NCBI RefSeq assembly: GCF_900105245.1
Contig: NZ_FNSZ01000002.1
Span: 1-64,000, forward strand
Source of the DNA: Streptomyces sp. 1222.5
GTDB taxonomy: Bacteria; Actinomycetota; Actinomycetes; Streptomycetales; Streptomycetaceae
Direction: 5' to 3'
Length of the DNA: 64,000 nt
This document shows, in pieces, positions 42,960-52,394 of the stretch; position 1 is the first letter of the stretch, and every line of letters starts with the position of its first letter. The notes below the pieces were generated by a model, which was not told where the DNA came from, did no database searches, and saw only the letters and a list, made by a program, of their open reading frames with translations. The position numbers were made by a program, and so were the translations under genes.

Positions 42960-44359
42960 GCCCCGTGCCCGAACTCGTCGTCAGCGGCCGCCGGCTGGTG
43001 ACGCCGCACGGTGTGCGGTCCGGGCACGTCCTGATCAGCGGCGGCCGGATCACCGACGTCACCGGCCCGGGCCCGGCGCCCGCCGCGGCGGGGCACCTCG
43101 ACGCCGGCGACCACTACGTGCTGCCCGGGCTGATCGACTCCCATGTGCACTTCCGGACGCCCGGGCTGACGTACAAGGAGGACTGGGAGCACGGCAGCCG
43201 GGCGGCGGTGCGCGGCGGCGTGACCACGGTGATGGACATGCCGAACACGGTGCCGCCCACGCTGGACCCGCAGGCGCTGTTCGACAAGGCCGGCCTGGTG
43301 CGGGGCAGTTCGCTGGTGGACTTCCGCTTCCACATCGGGGTCGATCCGGCGCGCCCGCGGCTGCTGGCGGACCTCGACCCGGCGGTGGCGACCAGTGCGA
43401 AGGTGTTCATGGCGGGCCACCACACGGCTCCGACGGTGGTCCGGGACCCGGTGGTGCTGGAGCAGACGTTCGCGGCGGCGGCCGAGGCGGGCGTCCAGCT
43501 CGTCCTGCACGCCGAGGACGACGGGCTGTTCGCGCTGCTCGACGCCTGGTGGGGGGAGCCGTCCGGGTATCTCGACTACGAGCGGCACCGGCCGCGCACC
43601 GGTGGCATCGTCGCCGTCGCCAAGGTCGTCGAGCTGGCGCGGCGCCACGGCACCCGGGCCCACATCCTGCACCTGTCGAGCGCCGAGGAGGCCGATCTGG
43701 TGTGCGCGGCGCAGGCCGCCGGGCATCCGGTCACCTTCGAGGTCACCGGCCACCATCTGTCGTTCACCGACGAGGACACGCGGCGCCTGGGCGCGCGGAC
43801 GCGGCTGTCACCGTCGATCCGCTCCCGGGCGGACCAGGACCGGTTGTGGCGGGCCCTGGTGGAAGGTCAGCTCGCCACCCTGGGCAGCGACCACGCCCCG
43901 CACACCGTCGCGGAGAAGACCCGGTCGGCGGCGGCCTCGCCGCCGGGGCTGCCCGGTGTGCAGGAGCTGGCCGTCGCCGTGTGGACGGGGATGCGCCGCA
44001 GACGGCCCGAGGAGGACCCGGACGTCGCGGTGACGCGTCTGGTGCGGCACCTGTCGCAGCGGCCCGCCGAGCTGTTCCGGCTGCCCGGCAAGGGGCGGAT
44101 CGCCCCGGGCGCCGACGCCGACCTGGTCCTCTTCGCGCCGGACACGCCCTGGATGTTCTCGGCGCACGACGTGGAGAGCAAGTGCGGCTGGTCGGCCTAC
44201 GAGGGCTGGACGTTCACCGGGCGCGTCGAACGCACCCTGCGGGCGGGCCGCACCGTCTGGGACGCCTCCTCGGGCACCTTCGGCGCGTACGACGGCCGCC
44301 TGCTGGCGGCGGCCGGGGACGGATCGCAGCGGGCGGCGCTCGCCGCCGGGAGGGAATGA
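42947..44359 (+). CDS. dihydroorotase/hydantoinase-family amidohydrolase
   Basis: 470 aa. Binuclear metal motif DSHVHFRTPG, carboxylated Lys in SAKVFMAGHHT, HAEDDG, HILHLSSAEE and GSDHAPHTVAEKT. It opens or closes a cyclic imide/ureide; a hydantoin or dihydropyrimidine-like ring could therefore be part of the product. ATG 42947 overlaps the ACAD end; GTG 42965 is an alternative. Confidence 0.9.
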   Translation: MDRLSPVPELVVSGRRLVTPHGVRSGHVLISGGRITDVTGPGPAPAAAGHLDAGDHYVLPGLIDSHVHFRTPGLTYKEDWEHGSRAAVRGGVTTVMDMPNTVPPTLDPQALFDKAGLVRGSSLVDFRFHIGVDPARPRLLADLDPAVATSAKVFMAGHHTAPTVVRDPVVLEQTFAAAAEAGVQLVLHAEDDGLFALLDAWWGEPSGYLDYERHRPRTGGIVAVAKVVELARRHGTRAHILHLSSAEEADLVCAAQAAGHPVTFEVTGHHLSFTDEDTRRLGARTRLSPSIRSRADQDRLWRALVEGQLATLGSDHAPHTVAEKTRSAAASPPGLPGVQELAVAVWTGMRRRRPEEDPDVAVTRLVRHLSQRPAELFRLPGKGRIAPGADADLVLFAPDTPWMFSAHDVESKCGWSAYEGWTFTGRVERTLRAGRTVWDASSGTFGAYDGRLLAAAGDGSQRAALAAGRE

Positions 44360-44360
44360 C

Positions 44361-46184
44361 ATGGCGAGGAAACGGTCGGTGGTGGTCGCGGGGGGCGGTA
44401 TCGGGGGGCTCGCGGCGGCCGCCGGCATGGCCGCACGGGGCCTGGACGTGACCGTCCTGGAACGGGCGGAGCGGATCGGCACCGGCGGCTCGGGGCTCGT
44501 GCTCCAGCCCAACGGGGTGCGGGCCGCCGACGCCCTGGGCGCGCGGATCGGAGCCCGGATCCGGGCGTCGGGCCGGCCCGGCCTGCCCGACGAGGTGCGG
44601 ATCCTGATGGACGCGCGGGGCACGGTGCTCGCCGAGGAGCCCGTCGGTGCGGGTTCCGGCGGACTTCCGCAGATTCCGGTGCTGCGTTCGGCGCTGCACC
44701 GCGCCCTGCTCGACGAAGCGCTCGCCGCGGGCGCGGCCGTGCTCCTGGCGACCGGCGTCACCGGCTACACCGTGCGCCCCGGCGAGGTCGCCGTGCACCT
44801 GTCGGACGGCAGCGTCACCACCTGCGACGCGCTCGTCGGCGCCGACGGCATCCACTCGGCGGTACGTGCCCGGATGCTCGACGACGGCCCGCCGGCGTAC
44901 CGGGGTTACACCTCGGTACGCGGCCGGACGACCGGTTCGGCGCTGGGGCAGCGCGGCCATGTCGTCAACGGACGCGGCATCCAGCTGTTCGTCGCCCCGG
45001 TGGGTGACGACACCCTGTACTGGACCGCCAAGATCACCGCGCCGCCCGGCGCGTGGCCCGCCCTGGGGCCGGCCGGGGCCCGGCTGGCTCTGCTGGACGC
45101 CCTGGAGGGCTGGTACGCCCCCGTCGTGGACCTGGTGCGGGCCGCCGACCCGGAGGACGTCGTCGTCACCGACATCCACGACCGCGATCCCGCCCCGCGC
45201 TGGGTGGACGACCGGGTGGCGCTGCTGGGCGACGCCGCGCATCCGATGGTCCCGGCCCTCGGCCAGGGGGCCAACCTGGCGCTGGAGGACGCCGCCGTGC
45301 TCGCCGAGGCGCTCGCCTCGTCCGCCCCGGTGGCGGACGCGCTCGCCGGGTACGCCCGCGAGCGCATGGAGCGTGCCGCGGCCGTCGTCCTCGCCTCCCG
45401 CCGGCAGGGCGCACTCGACCAGGGCGCGGACCGGGCGGGCGAGGAGAGGCGCAACGCGCACATGAGGTCCGCCGGCCGCAAGGACGCGGACCTCGCCGAC
45501 GTCGTCGGCTGGCGGCCCCGGCCCCGCCGTCCGGAACCGGGCCACGCGCCGGCCGCGACGACCACCGTCCGTCCGAGGAAAGGGGCCACCGCCATGGGGG
45601 CACCGCACATCGTCCTGATCAGCGGATCGCTGCGCCCGGGTTCGACCTGCGACCGGGTGGCCGAGTGGTGCGCCCTGCGGTGCGCCGAACAGGGCGCGTC
45701 CGCCCGCGTGTTCACCGGCACGGAGATCGACTTCCCGGCGTACCGGCCCGGGCTGGCCGGCAGGCACGCGGCCGTCACCGGCTTCCTGGAGGAACTGCGC
45801 GCCGCCGACGGCGTGGTCCTGGTGTCGCCGACGTACCACGCGACCGTGTCCGGGCTGCTGAAGAACGCCCTGGACTACGTCAACGACATCGGCGGCCCGG
45901 TGCCGTACCTCCAGGGGCGGGCGATCGGAACGGTCGCGGTGGGCTCGGCCGCGCAGGGCGCGGTGTCGACGCTGACCACACTGCGCACCATCGGGCACGC
46001 GCTGCGCGGCTGGCCGACGCCGGTGGGTGTGGCCGTGTCGCAGGCGCCGGAGCAGCCGGCCGCGGACGGCGGGGAGCCCGCGCCGGACGTGGAGCGCCTG
46101 ACACAGATGGTGTCCCAGGTGGTGTGGCTGGGCGGCAAGCGGGCCGAGGACGCCCAGCCGCCCGTGCTCGGCGCCGTCGCCTGA
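44361..46184 (+). CDS. FAD monooxygenase fused to an FMN reductase
   Basis: 607 aa in one frame without a stop. Residues 1-390 are a class A FAD monooxygenase: VVVAGGGIGGLAAAAGMAAR, GADGIHSAVRARM, LLGDAAHPMVPALGQGANLA. A Pro/Arg linker (RPRPRRPEPGHAPA) leads to a flavodoxin-like NADPH-FMN reductase from about residue 412: HIVLISGSLRPGSTCDRVAE, VSPTYHATVSGLLKNALDYV. An internal ATG at 45594 has GAGGAAAGGGG eight bases upstream, so the reductase may also be made alone. Class A enzymes need no partner reductase, so the fusion is odd. Confidence 0.85.
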   Translation: MARKRSVVVAGGGIGGLAAAAGMAARGLDVTVLERAERIGTGGSGLVLQPNGVRAADALGARIGARIRASGRPGLPDEVRILMDARGTVLAEEPVGAGSGGLPQIPVLRSALHRALLDEALAAGAAVLLATGVTGYTVRPGEVAVHLSDGSVTTCDALVGADGIHSAVRARMLDDGPPAYRGYTSVRGRTTGSALGQRGHVVNGRGIQLFVAPVGDDTLYWTAKITAPPGAWPALGPAGARLALLDALEGWYAPVVDLVRAADPEDVVVTDIHDRDPAPRWVDDRVALLGDAAHPMVPALGQGANLALEDAAVLAEALASSAPVADALAGYARERMERAAAVVLASRRQGALDQGADRAGEERRNAHMRSAGRKDADLADVVGWRPRPRRPEPGHAPAATTTVRPRKGATAMGAPHIVLISGSLRPGSTCDRVAEWCALRCAEQGASARVFTGTEIDFPAYRPGLAGRHAAVTGFLEELRAADGVVLVSPTYHATVSGLLKNALDYVNDIGGPVPYLQGRAIGTVAVGSAAQGAVSTLTTLRTIGHALRGWPTPVGVAVSQAPEQPAADGGEPAPDVERLTQMVSQVVWLGGKRAEDAQPPVLGAVA

Positions 46185-46248
46185 CCGAAGACCCGTCCCG
46201 CGCAACCCATGGCCGCGTGCGACGGGCACGCGGCGGAAGGAGACAACC

Positions 46249-46584
46249 ATGTCCGTGACCTCCGGCGGCACCCACGTCCTGCGGGCCCGGCTCGGACCCG
46301 TGTGGCGTGACGCCAACATCCGGTCCGGGCCCTCCCTGGACAGCCCGGTGCTCCGGGTGGTGCTGCCCGACCCGGCGGTCGTCCACGCCTGCGAGGGCTG
46401 GTCGGAGGGCGACGAGGTGGTGGAGGACCAGCACCCGGACGGTGTGATCACCAGCTCCGTCTGGTTCCGGCTGGCGGACGGCGGCTGGTCCAGTGCCGTC
46501 AACTTCGAACCCGTCACGGTGACCGGGCTGCTGGCGCACGCCGTCAGCGTCGCCGCCCCCGGCCAACCCTCCGGCCGGTCATAG
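46249..46584 (+). CDS. 111-aa SH3-like protein
   Basis: VWRDANIRSGPSLDSPVLRV resembles bacterial SH3 (SH3b) repeats; then WFRLADGGWSSAVNFEP. No signal peptide. AAGGAG before ATG. Function unknown; perhaps binds a pathway protein or peptide. Sits between the flavin enzyme and the 61-aa gene. Confidence 0.75.
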   Translation: MSVTSGGTHVLRARLGPVWRDANIRSGPSLDSPVLRVVLPDPAVVHACEGWSEGDEVVEDQHPDGVITSSVWFRLADGGWSSAVNFEPVTVTGLLAHAVSVAAPGQPSGRS

Positions 46585-46702
46585 CAGTTCAGAAGATGCG
46601 CCGTGGCACGGCGCGCTGAAAGCATCCAGGGAGCCGGGGCCGTACGGTCCCCGTCTTCTTCTCCAGCGGGCTGCTGCCCGCCCGACAGAGAGGTGTGCGT
46701 AC

Positions 46703-46888
46703 ATGGCCACCGCACTGAGCACCGAGATCCAGCAGCGCATCGTCGAGGAGACCGGCGACGCCGCTCCGAGCACCGACGACGCCGCCGCGTTCGAGGCGTG
46801 GCTCGACGGCATCAAGGACTCCCACGAGGAGCTCTACGCGGGCATCGCCGCCGAGATCGAGACCGCTGTGATGACCAAGGCCGCCTGA
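46703..46888 (+). CDS. 61-aa acidic protein, possible precursor or adaptor
   Basis: MATALSTEIQQRIVEETGDA, then DDAAAFEAWLDGIKDSHEEL and YAGIAAEIETAVMTKAA. Helical and acidic; one Met-Thr-Lys-Ala-Ala end. No Cys, no signal peptide, no phosphopantetheine motif. GAGAGG ten bases before ATG. Immediately followed by the diiron protein, so it could be its peptide substrate or partner; this is inference. Family not recognised. Confidence 0.65.
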   Translation: MATALSTEIQQRIVEETGDAAPSTDDAAAFEAWLDGIKDSHEELYAGIAAEIETAVMTKAA

Positions 46889-47020
46889 CCAGGCCGGCGC
46901 GCACAGTGATCCGGCCGGCCGGTACCGCGGCGTCCCGCCGCGGGACACCGGCCGGCGGATCGCGTGGGGCGGTGTCCGTCCCGCGCGGGCATCACGGGAC
47001 GAGAGGAAGGACGCCGGCGC

Positions 47021-47998
47021 GTGCGCTGGACGACGCTGCTGTTCGACGAGGCCGATCTGGACGAGCTGTCCCGGCTCGACGCCGAGGCTCTGCTGGGCGG
47101 CGCCGGGGACACTCTGGAGCGGCGTTTCGACCCGCGCGACCTCTACCGTCGCTGGGAGCGCCAGCAGTGGCTCGCGTCCGACATCGACCTGGAGCGGGAC
47201 CGCCATCACTGGCACCACCTGCTCGGTCCCGGCGCCCGTGACTCCCTCACGTCCTTCGTCACCAGTTTCCTGGTCGGCGAGTACACGGGCCTGGACCTGA
47301 TGAGCCCGATCCTCGCCGGCTGCCCGGACGAGGAGTACCTGCTGTTCCTGGGCACACAGGCCGCCGACGAGGCCCGGCACACCCTCTTCGTCAGCCGCCT
47401 CGCCGAGGAACTGCTCGGCCTCGACGACTCCCTGCGCGACCAGCTGATCGCCTCCTGGGCGACGCTCAGCCCCGCGAACCGCGCCGTGCACACCCTGGAG
47501 AACACCGTCCTGCGCGAGCTGTACGACGCGCCGCGCGACCACGAGCGGTGGCTGCGGGCCGTCACCTTCTTCCACCTCGTCACCGAGGGCGTCCTCGCCC
47601 TGCACGGCCAGCGCGGTCTGGTGCGCGGCCTGCAGCGCATCCCCCTGCTGCCCGGTATGCGGGCCGGGTTCACGGCGATGACCCGGGACGAGTCCCGGCA
47701 CGTCAGCTTCGGCCTGCACGCGCTGCGCCGCGGGGCGCTGGAGGGCCATGCCGAGGCGATCCACGAGATGATCGAGACGGGGATGCCGCTGGCCGCCGTC
47801 GTCGGCATCTCCCCCGGCGGGACGCCCGCGCACGCGGCGGCGGCCGCCGCCTCGGCACGCGACCTGCTCGCGACGATCGCCGTACGGCTGCGCCAGCTCG
47901 ACGTTCCCCATGACTTCGCCGAGCACGTGCTCGGCAGATGCCGGGCGGCCCAGAACGCCGCCCTGCGCACTCCGGTGACCACCACCGCGAACAGGTGA
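47021..47998 (+). CDS. R2/ferritin-like diiron protein
   Basis: 325 aa. Diiron ligands fit the four-helix pattern: Glu87 (VGEYTG), E117xxH120 (ADEARH), Glu189 (VTEGVL), E224xxH227 (DESRHV). It resembles the ribonucleotide-reductase-R2-like oxidases and N-oxygenases of Actinobacteria. It would use O2 to oxidise an amine, C-H bond or peptide residue. GTG start after GAGAGGAAGG. Lies between the 61-aa gene and an MFS gene. Confidence 0.88.
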   Translation: MRWTTLLFDEADLDELSRLDAEALLGGAGDTLERRFDPRDLYRRWERQQWLASDIDLERDRHHWHHLLGPGARDSLTSFVTSFLVGEYTGLDLMSPILAGCPDEEYLLFLGTQAADEARHTLFVSRLAEELLGLDDSLRDQLIASWATLSPANRAVHTLENTVLRELYDAPRDHERWLRAVTFFHLVTEGVLALHGQRGLVRGLQRIPLLPGMRAGFTAMTRDESRHVSFGLHALRRGALEGHAEAIHEMIETGMPLAAVVGISPGGTPAHAAAAAASARDLLATIAVRLRQLDVPHDFAEHVLGRCRAAQNAALRTPVTTTANR

Positions 47999-48003
47999 GG
48001 GAC

Positions 48004-49413
48004 ATGACAGACGACACGCAGACGTCCACCACGAAGGGCGGCGGCTTCGCCCGGGTGCTGCGCAGCCCCGGCGCGCTGCGCCTGGTCGGTTCGCTGTTCG
48101 TGCTGGAGACCGGGTCCGCCATGACGACGGTCGGCCTGCCGCTGCTGGTCATGCAGCGGTACGGCCTGGGCCTGGAGGTCGGGTTCACCCTCGCCGCCCG
48201 GTTCCTGCCCAACATCCTGCTCGGCGCGCTCGCCGGGCAGGTCGTCGACCGGCACGACCCGCGCCGCGTGGCGACCCTCGCCGCGCTCGGCAGCGGCCTG
48301 GCCGCCGCCCTGTTCCCGTTCACCACGGCGATGTGGCAGATCCAGCTGCTGGCCCTGGCCATCGGCATCGGCTACATGTTCGGCTTCCCGGCGACCATGG
48401 CGCTGCGCCCGCAGGTGATTCCCGAGGGCAGCGAGCTGGAGGGCAACGGGCTCATCGTGACGGCGGAGCGGGTGCCCAAGCTCCTCGGACCGGCGGTGGC
48501 CGGGCCGATCGCCGCCGTCGCGGGCGTCGACTGGCTGTTCACCGCCGAGGCCGCGACCGCACTGGTGGCGGCCGCGCTGCTGACGCGCCTGCCCCGGACG
48601 GCCGGCGCCGGATCGGCGGCCGCGGCCGGTGCCGCCGCAGGGGCACCGGCCGCGTCCGGCGCGCGGACGGCCTCCGCCGTGGGCGGCCAGCTCGCCGGCT
48701 GGGCCCGGGCGGTGGCGGGCGGTGCGCGCGAGCTGGTGCGCATGGTGCGCGGGGACGGGCGGCTGTCCTCGCTGACGGCCACGGCGTTCACGTACATGGT
48801 GGCGCTGGGCCTGGGCCGCACCTTCCTCGCCGCGTACTCGCTGCACGGCTTCGGGCACGTCCCCGGGATGCTCGGGTATCTGCTGGCGGCCATGGGGCTG
48901 GGCGGCGCGCTCGGCGGGATGGCGGCGGCGGTCTTCCGTTCCTGGAACCAGGGCTGGGTCTACGTCCTCGGCAACGTGCTGGAAGGCGTGTGCTGGGTGG
49001 CGCTGATCGCGACGGGTGACTGGTACCTGGCACTCGCCCTGCTGCTGTTCGCAGGTGTCTTCGAGTCCATCGCCTCCGTCGTCTACTTCGCCGAGGTCCA
49101 AAAGCGCCTGCCCGCCGGTCTGCAGGGCCGTTACTACGCCACCCTGGTGCCGCTCTCGGACGTCTTCCTCGTCGCGGGCACCGTCGCGGGTGGTGTCCTC
49201 GTCGACCGGGCGGGCGTCTCCGCCGGCGCCGTCCTGGTGGGCCTCGCGATGGCCCTGCCGGTCCTGGTGCTGGTGACCCGGCTCGTACCGGACCGGCCGG
49301 CGCCGGTGGTGGAGCAGGCGGCCGCGGAGACGGAGGAGTCCGCCACGGCGACGGAGAAGTGCGTCGTGGAGACGGGCCGGTCCGCGCCGGTGGCCGGGAG
49401 CGCGGCGGCATGA
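48004..49413 (+). CDS. MFS exporter
   Basis: 469 aa, 12 membrane segments; VGFTLAARFLPNILLGALAG and DRHDPRRVATLA loop, macrolide-efflux-like (MefA) layout. Long Glu/Thr-rich tail. GAGGG before ATG. Probably exports the product. The stop overlaps the BtrH-like start (ATGA). Confidence 0.87.
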   Translation: MTDDTQTSTTKGGGFARVLRSPGALRLVGSLFVLETGSAMTTVGLPLLVMQRYGLGLEVGFTLAARFLPNILLGALAGQVVDRHDPRRVATLAALGSGLAAALFPFTTAMWQIQLLALAIGIGYMFGFPATMALRPQVIPEGSELEGNGLIVTAERVPKLLGPAVAGPIAAVAGVDWLFTAEAATALVAAALLTRLPRTAGAGSAAAAGAAAGAPAASGARTASAVGGQLAGWARAVAGGARELVRMVRGDGRLSSLTATAFTYMVALGLGRTFLAAYSLHGFGHVPGMLGYLLAAMGLGGALGGMAAAVFRSWNQGWVYVLGNVLEGVCWVALIATGDWYLALALLLFAGVFESIASVVYFAEVQKRLPAGLQGRYYATLVPLSDVFLVAGTVAGGVLVDRAGVSAGAVLVGLAMALPVLVLVTRLVPDRPAPVVEQAAAETEESATATEKCVVETGRSAPVAGSAAA

Positions 49414-50435
49414 GCGGGGACCTCCCGGACGCCTTCCCCTACTTGGGTGCCTCGCTGGACGACGTCGAGGATCTCGCGCACTCCCGGATCTCCTGCTGGG
49501 TGCACTGCCTGCGCGACAGCCTGTACGCCACCGGGTTCCGGGACACCGCCCGGGCGCTGGCCCAGCCGCTCAACTTCGCCGTGGAGCGTACCGCCGACGG
49601 TGAACTCCTCACCCTGTACGGCGGTCTGGACACCGACTACCACGCGCCCCGCTTCCAGCGCGGCGTCCGCGCCCACTGGGAGACCAGCCCGGACGACGCG
49701 GACCACGCGTTCGACGTCGTCGAGCGGGAGCTGGCCCGCGGGCATGCCGTGCCGGTCTCGCCGGACCTGCGGGGCATGCGCCACTCCGAGTTCTACCGCG
49801 TGCCGTTCTCCGGCTATCCGCACACCTTCCTGGTGCACCGCCTGGACGGGGACACGGTCTGGGCCGCCGACCGCAACACCCGCCGCGGCAGCGGCTTCAC
49901 GGACAACCGCGGCACCGTGCCCGCCGACGAACTGCGCCGGGGCCTGGCCGGGCGGCCGGTGCTGGTCTGGGACACCGGTGCCCCCGCCGGGGACTGGGCG
50001 GAGGAACGCCGCCTGCTGCTGGCGCGCTCCGTGCGGAACCTGACCGAGCCGGACTCGCCGCACGAGGGCCTCGCCGGGCTGCGCACGCTGCCGGACGTGC
50101 TGGCCGGGCTGGAGGAGCACCCCGGCCGCTCGTCGGTGCTGCGCATGCGCGTGTCGGGGCCGCTGCAGCGGCAGGTCGCCGGCGACCGCCAGCTGCTGGC
50201 CGCCGCCCTGCTCCGGGACGTCCCGGAGCAGGGCGGCGGCGCGCGCGGGGCGGCCGTCGTGGCGGCGGCCGGGCTGCTGCGCGCCTCGTCCGCCGCCTTC
50301 GTCGACCTGGCCCGGCTGGTGTTTCTGCTCAGCCGCTCCTGGTCCGCCGAGGCGCTCGACCTGTGCCGCCGCCGCGTGGACCGCATCCACGACCTCGACG
50401 CCCGGGCCGTGGAGCGGCTGGCCGCCCTCGGCTGA
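49410..50435 (+). CDS. BtrH-N-like protein
   Basis: 341 aa. ISCWVHCLRDSLYATGFRDT (Cys/His pair) and AQPLNFAVER, then HAVPVSPDLRGMRHSEFYRV and HTFLVHRLDGDTVWAADRNT, fit the papain-like butirosin BtrH N-terminal domain. BtrH moves an acyl group from a carrier protein to an aminoglycoside amine. Here no carrier protein is seen. Last gene of the rightward operon, converging on the glycosyltransferase gene 10 bases away. Confidence 0.7.
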   Translation: MSGDLPDAFPYLGASLDDVEDLAHSRISCWVHCLRDSLYATGFRDTARALAQPLNFAVERTADGELLTLYGGLDTDYHAPRFQRGVRAHWETSPDDADHAFDVVERELARGHAVPVSPDLRGMRHSEFYRVPFSGYPHTFLVHRLDGDTVWAADRNTRRGSGFTDNRGTVPADELRRGLAGRPVLVWDTGAPAGDWAEERRLLLARSVRNLTEPDSPHEGLAGLRTLPDVLAGLEEHPGRSSVLRMRVSGPLQRQVAGDRQLLAAALLRDVPEQGGGARGAAVVAAAGLLRASSAAFVDLARLVFLLSRSWSAEALDLCRRRVDRIHDLDARAVERLAALG

Positions 50436-50445
50436 GCGCCGGGCG

Positions 50446-51228
50446 TCAGACGAGGGCGGCGGCGTTGGAGAAACCGCCCATGTAGTAGTCGACGGTGTCC
50501 TGTTCGCTGCACACGGCGACGACGCCGGCCCGCAGCAGCCGCTCGCACAGCGCCATGTCCTCCGTCGTCTCGAGGATGCGGTGCCAGACGGTGAAGTCGG
50601 TGGGGAACGGGACGAGTTCGTGGGTCTCGCGGCGCAGCAGCAGCTCGTTGGTGTCGACCCGGTTCAGCATGCCGTCGCCGGTCATCCGCATCATGTCGCG
50701 GACGACGGGCGAGCCCGGGACGAAGACGCCGTGGCGGGCCAGTGTCCGGTAGGAGGCGGCCCGCTGACGCGGTATCGGGTGCCAGGGGTCCTCGCCGTCC
50801 GGCACGAACTCGGCGCCGTCCTCGGTGAGCAGACGGCGCCAGCTGTGGGCGACGCCGGCCTGCGGGTTGCGCTCCAGCAGGTCCACCAGGGAGCGCAGGT
50901 GGCCGGGGGCGTAGGCGTTGTCGTCGTCGAGGTGGGCGACGTAGGGGGTGCGGGCGAGGCCGATCCCGAGGTTGCGCAGGTAGGACAGCCGGGCCGGCAG
51001 GTAGTCGCGTGGCATGTCCGGATGGTCGCCGGGGGCGACGTTGACGAACCGGGCGTGCGGGAACTCCTCTTCCAGCGCCCGGCGTCGGTCCTCGTCGCGG
51101 AGGTGGGGGCAGTCGTCGCCGACGACCACGTGCGCGGCGCTCAGCCCCTCCTGCGCGGCGACCGAGCGCAGCGCCCGCCTCAGCGAACGGGGCCGCCCCT
51201 TGGTCGGGGTGACGACGGTGACGGTCAT
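50446..51228 (-). CDS. family-2 glycosyltransferase
   Basis: 260 aa. VTVVTPTKGRPRSLRRALRS N-terminus, HVVVGDDCPH, and the D-x-D motif AHLDDDNAYAP. Cytoplasmic GT-A fold; no membrane helices. It transfers a sugar from an NDP donor, possibly the product of the NDP-sugar enzyme at 59958. Start overlaps the ketosynthase stop (ATGA). Confidence 0.88.
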   Translation of the reverse strand: MTVTVVTPTKGRPRSLRRALRSVAAQEGLSAAHVVVGDDCPHLRDEDRRRALEEEFPHARFVNVAPGDHPDMPRDYLPARLSYLRNLGIGLARTPYVAHLDDDNAYAPGHLRSLVDLLERNPQAGVAHSWRRLLTEDGAEFVPDGEDPWHPIPRQRAASYRTLARHGVFVPGSPVVRDMMRMTGDGMLNRVDTNELLLRRETHELVPFPTDFTVWHRILETTEDMALCERLLRAGVVAVCSEQDTVDYYMGGFSNAAALV

Positions 51229-52394
51229 GCGGTCTCCTCGTACGGGCTCGTGGGCCGGCCGCCGGCGGCGGACAGCACCAGGGAGGCGTTGTTGCCGCCG
51301 AAGCCGAAGCTGTTGACCAGGACGTGTCCGGCGGTGGCGGCGCGGCGCGGGCGGTCCAGGGCGAGCACGCCGTCGGGCAGGGACGCCGGACGGCGCAGCC
51401 CCGGCGTGCCGGGGACACGTGCCTCACGCAGGAAGCCGGCCGCGGCCACGAGACCGGGGAAGGCGGAGGCGTGCAGGAGGTGGCCGATCGCGCCCTTGTG
51501 GGAACTCACCGGCAGCGGGCCGTGGCCGAGGGCGCCGGCGAGTCCGGCGACGGCCTCGGCCTCGGCGGCGTCTCCCTGCACCGTGCCGGTGGCGTGCGCG
51601 TGGACGTAGTCGACACGGCGGGTGCCGGCGTCGTCGAGTGCGGCCCGCATGCAGTCGAGGACCGCGGCGGGTGCGGAGGCGACGGACTCGGAGGTGTCGA
51701 CCACGCAGGCGGCTCCGGTGAGCCAGGCCTCGGGCCGGTGCCCGCGGGCGCGGGCGGACCCGGCCGTCTCCAGCACGGCCGCGCCTCCGCCCTCTCCGAC
51801 GGTGATGCCGTCGCGGTCGGCGTCGAAGGGCCGCGCGCCGTGCGGGCTGAGCGTCCTGACGACGTCCATGCTGGCGTACTCGTACCGGTTGAGCGCGCTG
51901 GCTCCGACGATCAGGGCGGTGCTGCCGAGACCGGACAGCAGCCAGTCGCGGGCGAAGGCGGCGGCGTACGCGGCGGACGCGCACGCGTGCGAGAGGTGGA
52001 CGACGTGCGTGCGGCGGGCGTCGGCGAGGCATGCGGTGAGCAGCGCCTCGGGGTGCGGGCCCGCGAAGTCGCCGTCCTGCTCACCGGCGGTGGTGCCGAG
52101 CGTGGGTGCCTGGGAGACGACGACGAGCAGCGAGCCGTCCGGCAGACCGGTGAGCCCGGCGGCGGCGAGGGCCTGGCGGGCGGCGGCCGTCGCGAGGGCC
52201 TCCTTGCGCCGTCCGGCCGGGGCGGTGCAGTCACCGGGGGGTACGGCGGCGACGACGCGGCTGCGGAAGTCGCCCTGCGGACAACCGTGTTCGCCGAAGG
52301 CCCGCCGTCCGTGCAGCAGTCCGCGCCAGAACGCGCCGGGGGTGGGGCCCAGCGGGCTGATCAGGCCGAGCCCGGCCAGGGCCACGGCGGTCAT
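51225..52394 (-). CDS. stand-alone beta-ketoacyl synthase
   Basis: 389 aa. Active Cys in HLSHACASAAYAAAFA, His in HAHATGTVQGD and HKGAIGHLLHAS, plus FGFGGNNASL. Complete KAS triad, KAS II type. No ACP is nearby. Upstream and downstream overlaps of four bases tie it into the six-gene leftward operon. Confidence 0.92.
   Translation of the reverse strand: MTAVALAGLGLISPLGPTPGAFWRGLLHGRRAFGEHGCPQGDFRSRVVAAVPPGDCTAPAGRRKEALATAAARQALAAAGLTGLPDGSLLVVVSQAPTLGTTAGEQDGDFAGPHPEALLTACLADARRTHVVHLSHACASAAYAAAFARDWLLSGLGSTALIVGASALNRYEYASMDVVRTLSPHGARPFDADRDGITVGEGGGAAVLETAGSARARGHRPEAWLTGAACVVDTSESVASAPAAVLDCMRAALDDAGTRRVDYVHAHATGTVQGDAAEAEAVAGLAGALGHGPLPVSSHKGAIGHLLHASAFPGLVAAAGFLREARVPGTPGLRRPASLPDGVLALDRPRRAATAGHVLVNSFGFGGNNASLVLSAAGGRPTSPYEETA

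Noticed and set aside
46703..46888. 61-aa protein as an acyl/peptidyl carrier protein
   Set aside because: No G-x-D-S-L/I phosphopantetheine motif; D-S-H-E-E-L does not fit, and length is below a carrier domain.
51225..52394. Type II aromatic polyketide minimal PKS
   Set aside because: The neighbours lack an ACP, a normal chain-length factor, cyclases or ketoreductase; only one full KS is present.
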